In this document: positions 61,610-64,000 of the stretch, in pieces
Position numbering within the stretch: position 1 is the first letter of the stretch
How the letters are laid out: each line of letters opens with the position of its first letter
Origin: UBA1181 sp045226255
GTDB lineage: Bacteria > Bacteroidota > Bacteroidia > Bacteroidales > Paludibacteraceae
Length of the DNA stretch: 64,000 nucleotides
Assembly (NCBI GenBank): GCA_045226255.1
Contig: JBGVCG010000026.1
Span: 1 to 64,000 of the forward strand
Direction of reading: 5' to 3'
Translations under genes and position numbers: made by a program
Notes under the pieces: model-generated
What the model saw: only the letters and a program-made list of their open reading frames with translations
Told to the model about the DNA's origin: nothing
The model's database searches: none

Positions 61610-62950
61610 TTATATATTCAGTAATTTTTCAATTGCTTTGTCTACTTTGTCGAATGAGAATTCACTCATCGTCTGGTCCATCAGCGTTGTGATGCGGTCG
61701 TTGCATAGGTTGCCGATGCTTCCCTCGTGCGTGTGGCGGATATCTTTGTTCGGAACGAACTTGCCCGCCTCGATGTCCAACCCCACCTTCTTGTAGGCGT
61801 CGCGGAACGGCATGCCGGAAAGCACGAGGCGGTTCACCTCTTCCACGCTGAAGATAAAGTCATATTTGCTGTCGGAGAGGATATCCTCCTTCACTTTCAC
61901 CTGGCTGATGATGTGGGAGGTCATCAGAATACAATCTTGCAGTTCCTCGAATACGGGGATGAATATCTCCTTGATGATCTGCAGGTCCCTGAAGTAGCCG
62001 CAAGGCAGGTTGTTCATGATCATCATGATCTGCTGTGGCAGGGACTGTATCTTGTTGCATTTCGCCCTCGTGAGCTCAAAAACGTCCGGGTTCTTTTTGT
62101 GTGGCATGATGCTTGACCCCGTGGTGCATTCGTCTGGCAACTTCAGGAACCCGAAGTTCTGGCTGGTGAACATGCATGAGTCGAACGCCAGTTTGGAGAG
62201 TGTGGCGGCGATGCCTGCGAGGGCGAAAGCCACGGTCTTCTCTATCTTTCCTCGTCCCATCTGAGCGTATACCACGTTGTAATCCATGGAATCGAAGCCC
62301 AGTAGGTCGGTGGTCATTTGGCGGTTCAGCGGGAAGGAGGATCCATATCCGGCAGCGGACCCCAGCGGGTTGCGGTTGGTCATCTTCCAAGCGGCGAGCA
62401 ACAGCTCCATGTCGTCCGCCAAACTCTCCGCATATGCGCCGAACCACAGTCCGAAGGAGGATGGCATGGCAATCTGCAGATGCGTGTAGCCCGGCATCAG
62501 CACATCCTTGTATTTGTTGCTTTGCTCAATCAGGATAGAGAACAGGGAGCGCACGGAGGTGGCCATGTTCTTGATTTGTTCCCTGGTGAACAACTTCATG
62601 TCCAAGAGAACTTGGTCGTTTCGGGAACGTCCGCTATGTATTTTCTTCCCTATGTCGCCTAATTTGCGGGTGAGCATCAGCTCCACTTGCGAGTGTACGT
62701 CCTCAACGCCTTCCTCGATCTCGAACTGTCCAGCTTCCGCTTGCTTGTATATGGCTTTTAATTCCTTCAACAAGACAGGGAGTTCTTCTTTTCCTAACAA
62801 CCCGATGGACTCCAACATTGTGATATGCGCCATCGAGCCGATCACATCGTGCTTCGCCAAAAAAATATCCATCTCCCGGTCGCGACCTACCGTGAACTTC
62901 TCTATCTCCGCATTAGTCGCTTTGCCTTTATCCCACAATTTTTGCGCCAT
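61610..62950 (-). CDS. argH: Argininosuccinate lyase
   Basis: 446 residues, fumarase/aspartase superfamily. It splits argininosuccinate into arginine and fumarate. The superfamily signature TGSSIMPHKKNPD with the catalytic serine is present, as are SRNDQVLLDMKLF and the substrate-binding YTHLQIAMP. It has a consensus promoter at 62987-63016 and leads an operon with rsfS and ftsH. Confidence 0.95.
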   Translation of the reverse strand: MAQKLWDKGKATNAEIEKFTVGRDREMDIFLAKHDVIGSMAHITMLESIGLLGKEELPVLLKELKAIYKQAEAGQFEIEEGVEDVHSQVELMLTRKLGDIGKKIHSGRSRNDQVLLDMKLFTREQIKNMATSVRSLFSILIEQSNKYKDVLMPGYTHLQIAMPSSFGLWFGAYAESLADDMELLLAAWKMTNRNPLGSAAGYGSSFPLNRQMTTDLLGFDSMDYNVVYAQMGRGKIEKTVAFALAGIAATLSKLAFDSCMFTSQNFGFLKLPDECTTGSSIMPHKKNPDVFELTRAKCNKIQSLPQQIMMIMNNLPCGYFRDLQIIKEIFIPVFEELQDCILMTSHIISQVKVKEDILSDSKYDFIFSVEEVNRLVLSGMPFRDAYKKVGLDIEAGKFVPNKDIRHTHEGSIGNLCNDRITTLMDQTMSEFSFDKVDKAIEKLLNI

Positions 62951-62986
62951 TAGTCACTTATTTTCCGTTAAGTTAATAACAATTTG

Positions 62987-63016
62987 CAAATTTACATAAA
63001 AAACGGTGGATAACAA
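62987..63016 (-). promoter_or_regulatory. Consensus promoter of the argH-rsfS-ftsH operon
   Basis: The minus strand reads TTG-N19-TAAATTTG, a full match, giving a leader of about 30 nt before the argH ATG at 62950. Confidence 0.8.
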
Positions 63017-63065
63017 AAAAAGATTTTTTCCACATATTGAACCAAGGAAATTTCCAAGTAATTTT

Positions 63066-63094
63066 TTGTAAAAGTAAAAAAAATGTTATTTTTG
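63066..63094 (+). promoter_or_regulatory. Consensus promoter of the DUF4377-like gene
   Basis: TTG (63066-63068), an 18-bp spacer and TATTTTTG (63087-63094), divergent from the argH promoter and about 26 bases before the ATG at 63121. Confidence 0.75.
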
Positions 63095-63120
63095 TCGCTA
63101 TAATAATTAATTTCGATATC

Positions 63121-63474
63121 ATGAAGAAGGTATTATTGTCAGTTATACTTGGTGCTCTGTCATTGTCGGCATTCCCAGAGGACGGCGAGTTTATGAAGGT
63201 TGCGGGAGACAAAATCCTGGTGGACGGCTCGAAGCGTTGTTATCAAATCCGTAAGGGACATGCGAGACGTGATATGACGGAATGGACTCCTTACTGTGGC
63301 GAGTTCTCTAACTTCTACTATGTGGAGGGTTACCAATATACGATGTTCGTTGAGAAGTATGACCCTCAGGCGGACACTATCCGTGTGATCAAGACTGTCG
63401 CTCGTGATAATAGTGAGGAGTATTTCCGCTTGCAGAAATTGCGTGAGAAACAGAAAGCTCACAAGAAGAATTAA
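63121..63474 (+). CDS. Small secreted protein, DUF4377-like
   Basis: 117 residues from the ATG at 63121, which follows a consensus promoter. Signal peptide MKKVLLSVILGALSLSA. The mature part has CYQIRKG...WTPYCGEFSNFYYVEGYQYTMFVEKYD, which resembles DUF4377 (heat-shock HslJ-like lipoproteins), and two cysteines that could form a disulphide. It ends in a strongly basic tail (KLREKQKAHKKN). Function unknown. An intrinsic terminator follows. Confidence 0.65.
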   Translation: MKKVLLSVILGALSLSAFPEDGEFMKVAGDKILVDGSKRCYQIRKGHARRDMTEWTPYCGEFSNFYYVEGYQYTMFVEKYDPQADTIRVIKTVARDNSEEYFRLQKLREKQKAHKKN

Positions 63475-63528
63475 TTGTATCAACATCTTATCTTTCTTCC
63501 CGAGAAAGGTTCGGTGTGAAGTGATAGG

Positions 63529-63558
63529 GAGCGTGTCTGTCCGATACGCTCTTTTTTT
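63529..63558 (+). terminator. Intrinsic terminator after the DUF4377-like gene
   Basis: The stem gagcgtgtc/gatacgctc (one G-U pair) with a 5-base loop is followed by seven T. Confidence 0.8.
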
Positions 63559-63636
63559 CTTTGTCGGACAAGGTGTGATGACGGCGGATCGACCCGTTTG
63601 TGTGTGGCGTGTGTTCGTCGGTCTCAATAGGATGAT

Positions 63637-64000
63637 TTGAGGGAACTGCGGAAAATATGGTCTTTTCTGAAGCCTCATTGGAGGTGGGCTGTCCTGTCTC
63701 CTCTGTTTGTGGCTACCGAGGTTGTGGCGGAACTGCTGCAACCCTATATTATGTCTGTCATTGTGAACCAGGGTGTGCTGGGTGGTGATGTTTCCCTTAT
63801 CGTGCCTATGGGTATTCGGATGATGGTGGTGGTGTTGTTGGGTATGTTGGGCGGATTGCTGTCCATCTTTGCGGCGGGTACGGTTGCTTATCGGATGGGG
63901 GCGGATATGCGTTCTGCCTTGTTCAGGAAGACGATGAGCCTCTCTTTCCGCAACGTGGATGACTTGCGGACCGGATCGCTGATTACACGGATGACTTCGG
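63637..64000 (+). CDS. ABC transporter, membrane-ATPase type (5' part, runs off the right edge)
   Basis: The open frame begins after an in-frame TAG; the only fitting start is the TTG at 63637 (LRELRKIWSFLKPHWRWAV). The 121 residues seen match the start of an ABC exporter membrane domain: a first span (AVLSPLFVATEVVAELLQPYIMS), VNQGVLGGD, a second span (MMVVVLLGMLGGLLSIFAAGTVAYRMGADMR), and FRNVDDLRTGSLITRMTS. It resembles the MdlB/MsbA type. The ATPase domain is beyond the window. Confidence 0.85.
   Translation, partial: MRELRKIWSFLKPHWRWAVLSPLFVATEVVAELLQPYIMSVIVNQGVLGGDVSLIVPMGIRMMVVVLLGMLGGLLSIFAAGTVAYRMGADMRSALFRKTMSLSFRNVDDLRTGSLITRMTS

Overview
The window looks like a chromosomal segment of a member of the Bacteroidales (Bacteroidota). 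The main reasons are the many TTG-N18/19-TAnnTTTG promoters, which are the Bacteroidetes -33/-7 type; lipoproteins whose cysteine is followed by acidic residues; a type IX secretion (T9SS) C-terminal sorting domain on a cellulase; a DUF4835/PorD-like gene; and the gene orders wza-wzz-coaBC-DUF4835-recN-rnhB and argH-rsfS-ftsH. No tRNA, rRNA, CRISPR array, transposase or integrase was recognised.

Layout. (1) 1-9543 (-): the 5' 9.5 kb of one giant secreted surface protein, at least 3181 codons and still open at the left edge. It is built from six tandem super-modules of BspA-like leucine-rich repeats, followed by 101-residue 'GCDSII' repeats encoded by a 303-bp DNA period. (2) 9780-19782: an APH kinase-RapZ C-domain fusion (-), then a plus-strand run of DUF4286, ruvC, a RidA/chorismatase-like gene, a START-like gene, an LptF/G permease, ribBA, exbB-exbD-tonB, a DJ-1 gene and a lipoprotein. 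(3) 19841-27840 (-): a probable operon for polysaccharide export (Wza and Wzz), CoaBC, a T9SS-linked protein, RecN and RNase HII. (4) 28042-34969: an ABC-F ATPase (+), then a minus-strand run of RHH-like, tadA, GPH transporter, stand-alone MetH reactivation domain, dgt and a secreted Hint-domain protein. (5) 35119-41709 (+): lipoproteins, comF, dnaG, two adjacent DUF4230 genes and a membrane protein with a GldL-like motif. (6) 41925-44795: class I fumarase (-), a decayed palindromic-repeat spacer, a newly noticed micropeptide transcription unit (-), and a YtxH-like gene (+). (7) 45219-54212 (+): a compact Bacteroidetes-type conjugation/type IV secretion cluster, TraE-F-G-I-J-K-K'-L-M-N, with no relaxase, coupling protein or integrase in the window. 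(8) 54439-64000: a GH9 cellulase with T9SS tail, an outer-membrane beta-barrel receptor, ftsH, rsfS and argH (all -), a small secreted protein (+), and the start of an ABC exporter (+).

How it works together. The envelope theme is strong: a giant adhesin, a T9SS-exported cellulase, a TonB system, LPS and polysaccharide export, and an orphan T4SS-like machine. This suits a gut or rumen-type polysaccharide degrader, although the habitat is inference. The most novel-looking element is the unit at about 43936-44370 (-). It has a perfect promoter, three tiny ORFs (26, 28 and 19 codons, the first two related single-span membrane peptides and the third highly basic), and a strong intrinsic terminator whose stem overlaps the last stop codon. 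It sits next to a T4SS cluster that appears to lack all DNA-processing parts.
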